A stretch of 64,000 nucleotides of DNA from Epithemia pelagica (taxonomy: Eukaryota; Bacillariophyta; Bacillariophyceae; Surirellales; Surirellaceae). The stretch lies in assembly GCA_946965045.2 (NCBI GenBank), contig OX337238.1, positions 1,674,001-1,738,000 of the forward strand, given 5' to 3'. Shown here piece after piece: positions 20,434 to 30,468 of this stretch (position 1 is the first letter of the stretch; the number at the start of each line of letters is the position of its first letter). Both the position numbers and the translations under genes were made by a program. The notes below the pieces were generated by a model. It saw nothing but the letters and a program-made list of their open reading frames with translations, was not told the DNA's origin and did not search any database.

Positions 20434-22157
20434 ATGCTATCGACCAAAGCTCACATTCCCAATACCTCCTTGAACTCGGGTAGTGATCGCAGTCGTCGAA
20501 GAAGAAAAACAGCGGCAGGGCAGACAACATCTTCCACCACACTGGATCCCAATACAACGTCGTCGTCTTCCAGTACCAACAGTTTGCTGTCGTCGCTCTT
20601 GGGTTCCTTCAGTGTCACCACCACACCAACCACTATCCCTTCACCTCCTTCGCCAACATCTACGAATCCATCCGTCACCATGGTACATCCGACATATACG
20701 AACCAACCCACGTTGGATTTGGAATTGGCCAACTCCACCGAAAAAAAGCTGGAACTCTTGCCGGCTCAGGACGAACCTTCCTCCCGATCTTCCTCTCCTC
20801 CTCCCATGATGGGAACACCCAGCAAGCAAGATCCGGAAACGGGTGGAGGGGAAGCCACTGATTTGCTGCTTCAATCCCGGCGATCGTTGGCGGCACAATA
20901 TGTCAGTGGCTTGAAGGAAGTTTCGGCCGTCTTGATTTACAGTTTTTGTTCCATTAGCATGATTTTGGTCAACAAGAGTTTGGCCAGCAGGTGCGTTTCA
21001 TAGACGAAACGAGAAGGAAAGAAGAATGAGTGTCATTCCCTTGGATGCTTGTCGCTTCCTTTGGTCGCTGAGTCATTTTATATATATGTCAAGTGTCTCA
21101 CACATTGTCGAACTTGATTGTCTGTTCTTCCTTCTGCATTTGATGTTTGTATTGTCTTCCATTCCCTGGCTGTAACTACAGCTACAACGACTTGATTTAC
21201 TCTGGTGACGATGAGGAGGAATCAAAGGGCAAACGCAACTTGAACATTTTATTGGTTGTCTTCCAAGCGGTTGCCGCCGTTGTGTTTTTGTGGTTTTGCA
21301 AGATTTTCAAATTGCTGGATTACCCCGACTTGAACTGGTCCATTGCTAAATCCTGGGCTCCTGTCAATGTCTTTTTCTGCCTCATGCTCTTTACGAGCAT
21401 GGCCGCCTTGCAAACCAATTCCGTCCCCATGGTGACGGTCTTTAAAAATGTGGCCAACATTACCACGGCCACGGCCGATTACTTTTTCTTTGGTAATCAG
21501 CTGGAAACACTCAGTATAGCGGCCTTTGGTGTCATGTTGTTTGGGGCGATCGCCGCTGCGGGAAATGGAATGGAAACCTCCATGACGGGCCTGTTTTGGA
21601 TGCTTTTCAACTGCTTCGCCACGACCGGTTATGTGTGCTATATGCGATATGCCACACAATCCATTAAAATGACCAAGTTTGGTATGGTCTATGTCAACAA
21701 TGTTCTATGTGTCGTACTTCTGACTCCTGTGGCCTACATGAATGGCGAAGTGGCCACCTTTCTCAAGTCCACCGCTCTTCATACATGGGATTATGGTTTC
21801 AAAAACTTTTTTGCCGGCTTTGTGGGCTTCTTCTTGAATGCAGCTTCCCTGCATTGCGTCAGTGTCACGGGGCCGACGACGTATGCGATCGTGGGATCCT
21901 TGAATAAGGTGCCGGTGACATTTTTGGGATACTTGATTTTTCACGAGAAATTGAGTCGTCAAACCTGGTTGTTTGTCTGTGTCAGTTTGGTCGGTGGCTT
22001 TTTGTATACCTATTCCAAAATTCGAGCCAAGGCGCAGGAAAAGAAACAATTGCAAGAGGACGATGGAGGCAAACCCGATCCAAAGAACAATGTCAATTCC
22101 GAGACGTTGGCGAGCACGAAAAAGCCTGAATCCTGCAACATTACGGCACGCAAATAA
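20434..22157 (+). CDS. GDP-mannose-transporter-like nucleotide-sugar transporter
   Basis: Two exons, 20434-20990 and 21182-22157, are joined by a GT-AG intron of 191 bp and give 510 aa. The first about 155 residues are Ser/Thr/Pro-rich and probably cytosolic. About ten hydrophobic helices follow (from SAVLIYSFCSISMILVNKSL to TWLFVCVSLVGGFLYTYSK). Near residue 425 the motif GSLNKVPVTFLGYLIF corresponds to the GALNK nucleotide-binding motif of Vrg4/GONST GDP-mannose transporters. The expected role is antiport of GDP-mannose for GMP in the Golgi, feeding glycosylation or polysaccharide synthesis. A triose-phosphate-translocator relative is less likely because of the GSLNK motif. The tail is charged and ends in TARK. 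A later ATG at residue 83 is an alternative start. Confidence 0.85.
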
Positions 22158-22932
22158 GATGAGCAGCGGAGGTGTTGCCAGACCCGAACGCACCATGAGA
22201 GGAGCTTCACACCCAAATACATTCATTCATTCAGCTTGTACCACTATTCTTACAACTCATACACACCATGCTCTTTTCCGGACGACGCTTCGTCCATTTG
22301 CCACTCACTATACTATGATTCTTGGGAACCTCATGTGACTATTGCTCTGTCGGGAAAGAAAGAACATGGGCCTGCTCTCTAGAGTAGTTCCGTGGTTGTC
22401 TTTGCTGCCACCATCGGACTAATATAACACATTCTTTTGTTTCTTTAGATCCGTATAAGCCGGTCTTTTGAGTATGGTCTGGATGAATACAAGATCCTCT
22501 AGGAGTACTCCGATTCACTTCTCTAGAGGCGGTGAAATCATCCATACCAAATACATAGTGCAGTCCCCAAAAGGAAACACAGCAAACCGACATACAGACG
22601 GACGACCCCAAGGCGTGCTTTTGTCCGCACATTTTGGACAGAAAATCGCAAAAACTCGCTTGCTTCCACATCACATACATCGAAAACCCTAACCCTAAAA
22701 TTGAAATCTATTCGTTTGTTTCATCTTGAGACATGAAGACGAACATCGCTCTCAACTAGGTCGACTGATTGAAAGTCTGGTACGGACTCTCCGAATCAGC
22801 TTAACAAACCACGCAGAGAAGCAGCCACTGCACGTTCGACGAACATAGTGGAACAAAGTTTGAACTCCGTCGTTTGTCGAAAGACATCAACAAGGCTTTC
22901 CCCCAAAAGAACCCAGCAACAATAGCAAGAAG
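22158..22932. other. Intergenic gap with telo-box-like motif
   Basis: No gene was recognised. At 22685-22698 the sequence AACCCTAACCCTAA occurs, two telomere-type hexamers, about 235 bp upstream of the SWIB gene start. It resembles the plant telo-box of promoters, or a very short interstitial telomere tract. Confidence 0.45.
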
Positions 22933-23910
22933 ATGCAGCCTCCAGAAGAAGAATTGAGAAGCAAAATTTTGGACTTGTCCAATCAAGTGAATTTGGAAAC
23001 GACTGGACTGAAAGAATTCATGGCCTTGTTGTCTCAATCCATGGGTGGAACCAATTTGAAACCACACAAGAAATTTATCAAGGAATGTGTTGTAAAAGCC
23101 ATTCAAGACAAGCAACAACAACAAGAGGAGGAGGAAGAAGAAGAAGACGACGACGATGATGATGAGGATGTTCGTACCCCTCCTTCTAGCAAGGGGCCGA
23201 AAAAGAAGGGATCGGGTGGTGGCTTGTCCGCTCCCAAGGCGTTGAGTGCAGCCTTGGCAGCATTTTTGGGCTTGCCACATCCAGCCGAATTGGCTCGAAC
23301 CGAAGTGGTGAAACGATTATGGGATTATATTCGCAAACATGAGTTACAAAATCCAAACAACAAGCGTGAAATCAACCTCGATGCGGACATGCAAGCTGTC
23401 TTTGACTGTTCAACTTTTACCATGTTTACCATGAACAAATACGTATCGGCTCACATGGCACCCTTTACCCCCGTCAACCTCGATACACCGAGTACCAATA
23501 GTAGTCGCAAACGCAAACGAACGGCAGCCTCGTCAAATACACCCAAGGGCAAACGATCCAAAGGATCGGCTACGAAAAAAACACCCCGCAATGCACCCCA
23601 ATATCGCTTGTCAGAAGCTTTGCAAGCTGTCGTAGGTGGTGCGACGGTCTTGTCACGTCCGCAAGTCGTGTCCAAATTGTGGGAATATATCAAAGCGGAG
23701 GAACTGCAAAATCCAAGCGACAAGCGACAAATTTTGTGCAATGCACCATTGCAAAAGGTCATGGATGGAAAAAGCAAGGTGACCATGTTTTCCATGAATC
23801 AATACCTGTCACCGCACTTGTTGGAACGTGTCCAAGGGACAGCCAGTCGAGAGGGAGAAGAAGAACCCGTTCCAGAGGATGGTGATGAGGACGATGACAG
23901 TGATGAATAA
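22933..23910 (+). CDS. Double SWIB/MDM2-domain protein with DEK-C-like N-terminus
   Basis: A 325-aa single-exon protein. Residues about 3-55 resemble a DEK C-terminal-type helical domain (EELRSKILDLSNQVN...FIKECVVKAI). An acidic run of Glu and Asp follows (residues 60-77). Two SWIB domains follow: about 105-178 (LWDYIRKHELQNPNNKREI...FTMFTMNKYVSAHM) and about 222-298 (LWEYIKAEELQNPSDKRQI...VTMFSMNQYLSPHL). They are linked by a basic stretch with candidate nuclear signals (RKRKR, KGKRSK). The C-terminus is acidic. SWIB domains occur in SWI/SNF subunits and in stand-alone chromatin or transcription factors, so a nuclear chromatin role is inferred. The architecture matches yeast UAF30/TRI1-like proteins with a duplicated SWIB. 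Confidence 0.9.
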   Translation: MQPPEEELRSKILDLSNQVNLETTGLKEFMALLSQSMGGTNLKPHKKFIKECVVKAIQDKQQQQEEEEEEEDDDDDDEDVRTPPSSKGPKKKGSGGGLSAPKALSAALAAFLGLPHPAELARTEVVKRLWDYIRKHELQNPNNKREINLDADMQAVFDCSTFTMFTMNKYVSAHMAPFTPVNLDTPSTNSSRKRKRTAASSNTPKGKRSKGSATKKTPRNAPQYRLSEALQAVVGGATVLSRPQVVSKLWEYIKAEELQNPSDKRQILCNAPLQKVMDGKSKVTMFSMNQYLSPHLLERVQGTASREGEEEPVPEDGDEDDDSDE

Positions 23911-24225
23911 AAGGGAGAGAGAATCCCACACTTTCCATACAACCCCCCTTACTGGAAATTCTTGAACGTTAAAATCCACCATACAAGAAAAGGGAAGTTG
24001 AAAATGCAAAACGGGAAACACAGTGTATTATACCTGTGTGTACACCAGTAGACAACAACGAAATAAGCCACCCCCCAAAGCTATCATAACTATAGTCCGG
24101 TTACCAAACTGGTCAACTGAATTTGGCTTTAGATGCTTGTCCAACAGACTCCACGACAAAATCTCTTTGGGAGTAATACGAAATGCCCTTGTCTTTATCC
24201 TCGAGAAGTGTGTAGCTGGCTTTTA

Positions 24226-25449
24226 CTAGGTGTTGGTGGAAGCGGACAAACTGGGCCATTTCCATGGTACGCTACTTGACGGTGCTTGTCGTTGTTGTTG
24301 CTTTTGCAAATAGTCTTGACAAGAGTCTTCGACCCATTGGTGCAGCGTTCGAGAGGGTTTGGTGGCTTGTTGCTGCAAGGATTCTTGTGATAGTTGTTGT
24401 TTGCGACGTTGGGATTTCCGAATGGCATCGTCACGCCATTTGGGAGTGGCATGATATTCGTACAAATTCCAAATCACGACTGTATCACCGGTATAGACAA
24501 AGCCCGGTTCATGAAACGACAAGGTACCGATTCGAGGAATGGCATTTGTGGAGCTGGCAGAGTTTGTGGCTCGCTGCGAGGTGGCTCGTCGAAGAATGCG
24601 TGACGCTCGTAACTGTTTGGCATGCAGTTGAATGGGTGTCGTTCCGGTCAAGACTTTTTGTTTCCATTCTTGTTTGGCTCGTTGGGCCACATGCCAGCTA
24701 CAGGAAGCATCCTTGCAACATTCGACACATTGTCGACAGGTTTCGTGACACGTCTTGGGAACACGACGTGTTTGACAGGTTCGACACCAAACAACGACAG
24801 CGGATCGTGACTTGGCGTTCTTATTGTTCTCCTGGTTTTCAACCTCGACCTCCTTTTCGTTTTCTTTGTCGTCTTGTTGGTTTCTTTTCACGACCCGTTG
24901 ACCGGACGAACTTGTGTCAGAAGGTACCACTGTACAGGTTGCTGTGGATGAAACCATATCATTGGCGGCGACATGGTCCTTGTCCTCGTCGTTGGTAGTT
25001 GTCATAGTAGAATCGCCCTTCTTGGTGGTGGATGATTTGCGACGGCCACGGCTGTTTCGAACCACCATACGATGATCGTTGGTGTCACCGTCATGTTCAT
25101 GACCCTTTTTCTCACCACTTGTATCATTGTCCTTTGTGTTTTTGGATGTTTTGTTTTCCTCCGTGTCATTGGAGGCCTCCTCCAGAGCCTCTGTAGGCGT
25201 TGTGGTTGTCTTTGGCGGCGGTGGTTGTTGGCGTTGACGTACCAATTTTCGTTTCAAACGACTTGTTCTCGATGTTGTTGTGGATCGTTGTTGAGAGGGG
25301 TCACGTTTCAGTGATTTGTTAGAGGGTACATGATCATTTGTGGAGGATGCTTCCGGAGCGGACCGTTTTCGTTGTCCAATTCGAGTACTCGTCCTTGCAC
25401 TGCTGGTGGATGCTTGGTCACTTGTCTTCCTGCTTGAAGTATTTGTCAT
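24226..25449 (-). CDS. Basic protein with a cysteine cluster
   Basis: A 407-aa protein from ATG at 25449 (the open frame extends 24 codons upstream without ATG). The first 215 residues are low-complexity, Ser/Thr/Lys/Arg-rich and probably disordered and nuclear. Residues about 222-255 form a dense cysteine cluster, WCRTCQTRRVPKTCHETC then RQCVECCKDASCSWH, which could bind two or three zinc ions. The rest contains a conserved-looking block (IPRIGTLSFHEPGFVYTGDT, VVIWNLYEYHATPKWRDD) and a Gln-rich tail. The cluster did not match a named family; it is loosely like CXXC or zinc-ribbon domains. It is convergent with the SWIB gene (315 bp between stops, nothing visible there). Function unknown. Confidence 0.65.
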   Translation of the reverse strand: MTNTSSRKTSDQASTSSARTSTRIGQRKRSAPEASSTNDHVPSNKSLKRDPSQQRSTTTSRTSRLKRKLVRQRQQPPPPKTTTTPTEALEEASNDTEENKTSKNTKDNDTSGEKKGHEHDGDTNDHRMVVRNSRGRRKSSTTKKGDSTMTTTNDEDKDHVAANDMVSSTATCTVVPSDTSSSGQRVVKRNQQDDKENEKEVEVENQENNKNAKSRSAVVVWCRTCQTRRVPKTCHETCRQCVECCKDASCSWHVAQRAKQEWKQKVLTGTTPIQLHAKQLRASRILRRATSQRATNSASSTNAIPRIGTLSFHEPGFVYTGDTVVIWNLYEYHATPKWRDDAIRKSQRRKQQLSQESLQQQATKPSRTLHQWVEDSCQDYLQKQQQRQAPSSSVPWKWPSLSASTNT

Positions 25450-25821
25450 GATGATCCAGTGGGGAAGTTTGCCTCGTTTCTTGACCAGTGCATCCAAATC
25501 TAAAATGTAACTTTCACACAATCCTTTCTACTGGATACAGACACCGACAGTAAACGTCTAGGTAGGTAGTGTCGCTACCGCTTTGATGGTTCTCAGACTT
25601 GTGCTGTGATCTCAATCGAGTCTGATTCTCGCTTGTTTATTTTGGAGGTGATCCATGCTCGTTCAAGATGTGATTTGTTTTCAAGTTGACTCTTGTCGTC
25701 CTTACGATCTATGAACTTTTATTCTGGAACACTTGGTTGTTGTGGTAATGGCATTGGTTTGGGGGGCGTGTTGATGTTGGCATTGCGGACGGATGCTTGG
25801 TAGGTACGGGAGCGACTTGAG
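25450..25821. other. Upstream region, no gene seen
   Basis: About 370 bp upstream of the cysteine-cluster gene with no recognised gene or repeat. Confidence 0.4.
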
Positions 25822-25937
25822 TACCCCCCAGCGGGGGTGTTTTTGAGGGAGTAATTTCGTTGAAACACCCCCTTCTCTGTTCGCTGGATCTTGACGGTAG
25901 GCATATCTCATTTCCTCCACCACGATAACAACACGAC
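25822..25937 (+). mobile_element. MITE-like element, copy B (partial)
   Basis: This matches the first about 140 bp of copy A with a small internal deletion: the terminal TACCCCCCAGCGGGGGTG, then GAGGGAGTAATTTCG, then GACGGTAGGCATATCTCATT. It ends near the shared CCACCACGATAACAACACG. The right end is missing. Confidence 0.65.
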
Positions 25938-26345
25938 AATCAAACTTTGTTGTTGCTGGTGACCTCCAATGGCCACCCCATCATGATCTGACCATCATAT
26001 GCTTCATCTGGGTACCATGGCAGTGCATTGTGAGGGACACAGTGGATTCGGGCCACTCTAGGAAATGACCAATACAGTGACGCATAATACTGGAACAATA
26101 GGAGACCATGATGGAATGAAAATACATGAGAGTTGATGTTTTGCTATCAATGCAGCGCGTAACTACTACTGTTATGTGTATTGTAGATCAATAGGTGTTC
26201 AAACAATGCAAGATAAGAGCCATATTGTCCCTTTGAGTTGCTTCGTTTGAAATTGTGAGACGTCGCGTCCGTGCCTGTGCCACAAGGCATGGCGCCTATG
26301 AGTCTGATGCATAACAGCCTTAACCTTTAAACTTTGGTGATGCAG

Positions 26346-26564
26346 ATGCATTCTACACTATTGGTTTGAGGTCTATGACTGGGAAGACAGGTTTCAAGAG
26401 TCCAAATAGGTGCACAACAACCTGTGCAACACCATGGCCCGTGTTGTTATTGTGGTGGAGGAAATGAGATATGCCTACCGTCAAGAAATAGGTTATTATT
26501 TGCTCTTAGGGAAGGGGGTGGCTACACGAAATTACACCCTCAAAGCCACCCTCGCTGGGGGGTA
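26346..26564 (-). mobile_element. MITE-like element, copy C (inverted, truncated)
   Basis: This is the reverse complement of 19215-19433 with only a few differences. It retains the terminal CCCCCCAGC hairpin end but lacks the last about 35 bp of the other end. Copies A and C are far more alike than A and B, so A and C are younger. The stretches 25938-26345 and 26565-26827 show no genes. Confidence 0.65.
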
Positions 26565-26827
26565 GCGACTTGAGGTGTTCGGCAACCATACTCCCTGGCG
26601 TCATAATTTGAAAACGATTTGATAATAGTTTATAATGAAAACACGTTTGGAAGCGCTCGGTAGTTTGGGTACGTTCGTCCTTTGATGGGTGGTCGCTCAA
26701 GCCCACGCTGCTGCTGCGACACTCTGGCTGCGGTGATTGTTGCCTCTCTTATTGCCATCCGGGGATACTTGTAGAAATACGACTGTCGTCTCGGATTGTC
26801 ACCTCCACAAGCAGCAAATCTCTCAGA

Positions 26828-27559
26828 ATGGGTGTCTTTTCCACAGTAGTTGGTGGTGTGTCCGGATTCTGCATTACCCTCATGGGTAACGCTGGACGAA
26901 AAATTCCCTTGGCACGAGGTAGGTGAATATGGCCAGAGAATAAGTGTGTGGCCTTTTTGTGGGTGGAATAGCCTTAGAGAGCGAAGCTGTATGGCACAGA
27001 AAATGATGCATCTGTCAGAAGAACGGTACTCTGAGAGAAACTAAAAACAGAAAAGAGTGACGAGTACATGACAGAAAACAGAAAGGATAATTTTCCTGTG
27101 GCCTACCTTTGTATTACGTGAAGTAAATTGCACCGTTGCCTTTTTCTAACTTTCCCATGCTTATCTGTATCTTTACCTCTTGTTCGTTGGGCTGGATTGG
27201 ATTTCCATCCTGTATTTCTACTTTGCCTTTTCGTTGCCGGTTACTTGGAATTCTACATGAACTTTCCTGTATCTACCACGACTATGATCCACCAATATTA
27301 TGTGTAATTATACTGGCATCATTCTTCTTGTTGGTGTCGGAACGTAGAACCTTGGTGGCATGTGACATTTACTATGATCGGTTTGTACATGGGCAATCAA
27401 TGGCCCAAATGGGAACGTCAATTGATGGAAGATATTAATGAAATCCGACGAGTCAAAGGATTGCCCCCCTTGGTACCCTCGGACAAGTGGTTGGGATTGG
27501 AAATTGATCACAATCACGATGGCAATACCACCGGAAGCCATCGCTTCAAAAACATGTAG
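26828..27559 (+). CDS. Small single-helix membrane protein, two exons
   Basis: Exon 1 is 26828-26918 and exon 2 is 27348-27559, with a 429-bp GT-AG intron; the product is 100 aa. The N-terminus is short and hydrophobic (STVVGGVSGFCITLMGNAG). A PWWHVTFTMIGLYMGNQWPKWE segment follows with a single likely membrane span, and then a charged helix ERQLMEDINEIRRVKGLPPL. Size and layout resemble small accessory subunits of mitochondrial respiratory complexes, but no family could be named and this is only an impression. Frame and phase across the junction agree (Arg-Glu-Pro-Trp). Confidence 0.6.
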
Positions 27560-28075
27560 CCCTAACACAAGTGCAAGAGTTTTTTGGAACGAGAAATCCA
27601 ACCACATACATCCACACTTGCGTTTTGGACCGAGCCGTCCACCAACGCAACAAGCAAATCGAAAACCAAAGCCAGCTCAACCACCACTCTTGGTTGTGTG
27701 TGTGAAACAAAAACTAAAATAACAAACCGATTCTTTTTTTTTCGTTTGCTTCAGTTATAATAGAGGAAACTGTTTGAGAGAGTGAGAGTTGTGATCCCTT
27801 AGATTTTGTACTATTACTGAAAGACGACGAATGTCGCTTGTTCCTTGTGGAACGAAAACACGCAACTGTGAGAACATTCCGACATGACTTGCCAATAAAC
27901 CATGGACCAATACAAACCATTCCTGGATGGTAGGCAGTCATGCCTCGCTATAATGTCTCATACAAGTCACGGAATGAAAATGTTTTGTTTAATAGTAGGA
28001 TTGTGCACTATCGATCCACAGAACGAGATATAGAATATAGAGTCACCCTTGCGAGGGACGCGGCTGGTCTTGATT
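27560..28075. other. Convergent intergenic gap
   Basis: About 515 bp between the stop of the small two-exon gene and the stop of the minus-strand cupredoxin-DUF305 gene. No gene or repeat was recognised. Confidence 0.4.
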
Positions 28076-29603
28076 CTAGGCAACCACTTTGGAACTGGTA
28101 ATTTCGACAATGCAATTGTCCGATTCGGGCAATTCGTACTGAACCAGCAAGTTCCGCATGGTTTGAATTTGAAAGTTTTGCGAATTAATGATACTGCGCA
28201 AAATCTTTTCCATTTCACAGTCGACAAAGTTGGGATCATCTTCGTTGGTCAAATCGGGACAATTGAGGGAATTGGTCTTGAGGAGGGCCTTGGCCATGTT
28301 GACAGCATTTTCATGATGGGGGATCATTTGATGAATAAAAAGGGCAATTTCGTCATTGGAGGTAATACTGGTCGTCATACCATGCATCATGTGACAGTTC
28401 ATGGCATCAATGCATTGCGCGAACTTGCCAATGTCCGAGGCATCGCCATCGTGGCCGCACACAAAGGCGGTGGGACATTGAGAGTTGGGCAAGGTAAAGT
28501 CATTGAGTCCAAAGGTTCCACAATCCTCGTCAAAGCCCGTCACTTCATCGTAAGAATAACCCAGTTCGGGTGTATCCTCTTCATTGATGGGTTCCTTGTT
28601 AGTGTTTAGCAACTTGATGCGGCCACTCATGAATTGATGGATCTGCAAAGACAAGAGCAGTAAAAACGGGAAAATGAGAGAGAAGTCCCTGACTCCACAA
28701 ATTCACTCTCATCATGAAACAAACCAGTGCACAGAAGACTTGTATACGTACATGGCAAAAGTAAAAGATATCTTGTGTGACTGATTCATCGTCAAAACGG
28801 AGTTTGATGCTGTATGTACCAGCTCCAGCCCAATCGCCGAGAGGATAAAAGAATTCGGGTTCGTAGACATCCAGACCAAAATCTTCTTCGCCCGTGGTTA
28901 CGGGAGCAATATCGGCAATGTTGCTATAGACACCCAAATACTCATCATCCTTCATGTACATGGGAGCCGGACAAGTAGCATCGGCAATGCAGGCTGCATT
29001 GTCACTGGCCGATACGGCTGGTTCCAGTTCGGGTGCATCGGCATGAGCGCCATCGGGGACATAGGCAAAACCCAAGGCGTGCTAGTAGTAGAGTCAAAAA
29101 GGAAGAAACCGTCCAGAAAGTGTGAGAGACCACAGGCTAGGAGGGTGACTGAGCTACCATTTGGTGCAAAAGTGAAGAGCTTACATAATAGTTGCTTCGA
29201 TCGGCTTGGACAAAGGTGTAGGTTTCACCGACAACCATTCCAATGGTCGGGTTGGTCTTGTCACCACATTCGTCAAAGGTATAATAACCTATAAACATAA
29301 AGAGCAGAGGATTGCAGAAGAACGGTTTGATGAGTGACAACGACGCATATCCACAATGTCAGATGTAAGCCAAGCATCAAATCGCAAGGATGACGCAACA
29401 AGTCTTTGAATCCATCCCTCTCAATCCTTTTCTCTTGTTCCATGCTACGTACCCAGTTCACCAGCCAAGAGGTTTACCTTGACGGTGTAAGTGTTGGTAT
29501 CACTGATACAAATATCGTCATGGTCCTCTCCGTCGCCATGGGCCACGGATGACCACAACAACCAAAGGAGGAGAAGGGTGACTTTTCGCATCGAAAGGAT
29601 CAT
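28076..29603 (-). CDS. Secreted cupredoxin-like + DUF305 protein (copy 1)
   Basis: Four exons (29603-29453, 29288-29185, 29081-28752, 28642-28076) encode 383 aa. A signal peptide is visible (LLLLWLLWSSVAHG). Residues about 30-210 form a beta-rich domain with candidate type-1 copper ligands: His86 (HALGFAY), Cys194-His195-x-His197 and Met200 (FYFCHIHQFM). The C-terminal part carries a DUF305 domain with MNCHMMHGM (about 276-284) and HQMIPHH (299-305). DUF305 includes the cyanobacterial copper-binding protein CopM, so extracellular or periplasm-like copper binding is inferred. Exon 3 begins with the putative His-ligand codon and ends with the Cys-His pair. It pairs head-to-head with the paralogue at 30469. 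No hydrophobic tail is present, so this one may be soluble. Confidence 0.82.
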
Positions 29604-30468
29604 TGTTGTTGTTAATGTATGCGTGAGTCTCTCGGGTTGCAATCCAAAATCCAAGGCGTCCCTTCAAGTAAGTGAGCGTTTGCGGAGGCAAAGTCAGAAT
29701 ACAGATGATGTCGAATCGGTCGTTGGTTCTGAGTATCTCTGGGACGATCAGATGCACAGCACGCCACAGCGTCAGCCACACAGAACCTCCTATCTTGTGT
29801 GTTTTTTCTCGAAAAGGTTTCACTTATTGTCCCGATGGGGTGTGCACACTCTCGAAACCACTTCTTTGGTATTGAGCACGTGCCCGGAACTGTAGCTTCC
29901 ATACATGATTATAAGCACACAATGTATGTGGTCACGAATCCAGTCGCTGGTTGGGTACACCTATTAAATATTATTATTTATTGTATGTTCATACTTCTGA
30001 CAGGCTTCTTGGAACAGAGCGGACGCGTGCAGCGTGCAAGGTGCATGCAGATGCTACAGCTTACAACTCGTACCCATACGAGTACGTGCATTCCGAGTTC
30101 CGAGACAGACAGATGCCACCTGTCTCTGCTACCGTTCAATCGTCCATGCATAATGCATCGCATGCTCGCGCGTGCTTGCACACGCCTTGGCACGGGAAAT
30201 CTCCCGCGCTCGGGAATATACAGTCTTTTAAATGATCTTTAAACAAGATTGTTCGGTGGACGATGGGGTGTCATTGTTTCCTTCCCAGCGTTCCGAAATG
30301 GGAACCGAACAGGCGGAAGATCCATATTCCATTCTGTCCCTTCGTTTTTTGGACCAAACGTCAGTAAAGAATCGATCATCTGGGCAATAACGAGGAGCGA
30401 GAGACCGTCCATCCTCATTTATTTCTCCAGTGTTGAATAAGAGACTAAGCAGACAGCTGCAGTAGACC
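29604..30468. promoter_or_regulatory. Shared divergent promoter region of the copper-protein pair
   Basis: 865 bp separate the two start codons of the head-to-head paralogues. No gene was recognised inside. The stretch 30000-30200 is rich in TGCA/GCGTG elements. Three GTAC tetramers occur, about the number expected by chance, so no copper-response site is claimed. Co-regulation is inferred from the geometry only. Confidence 0.45.

Noticed and set aside
29604-30468. GTAC copper-response elements in the divergent promoter
   Set aside because: Three GTAC tetramers in 865 bp is about the chance expectation.
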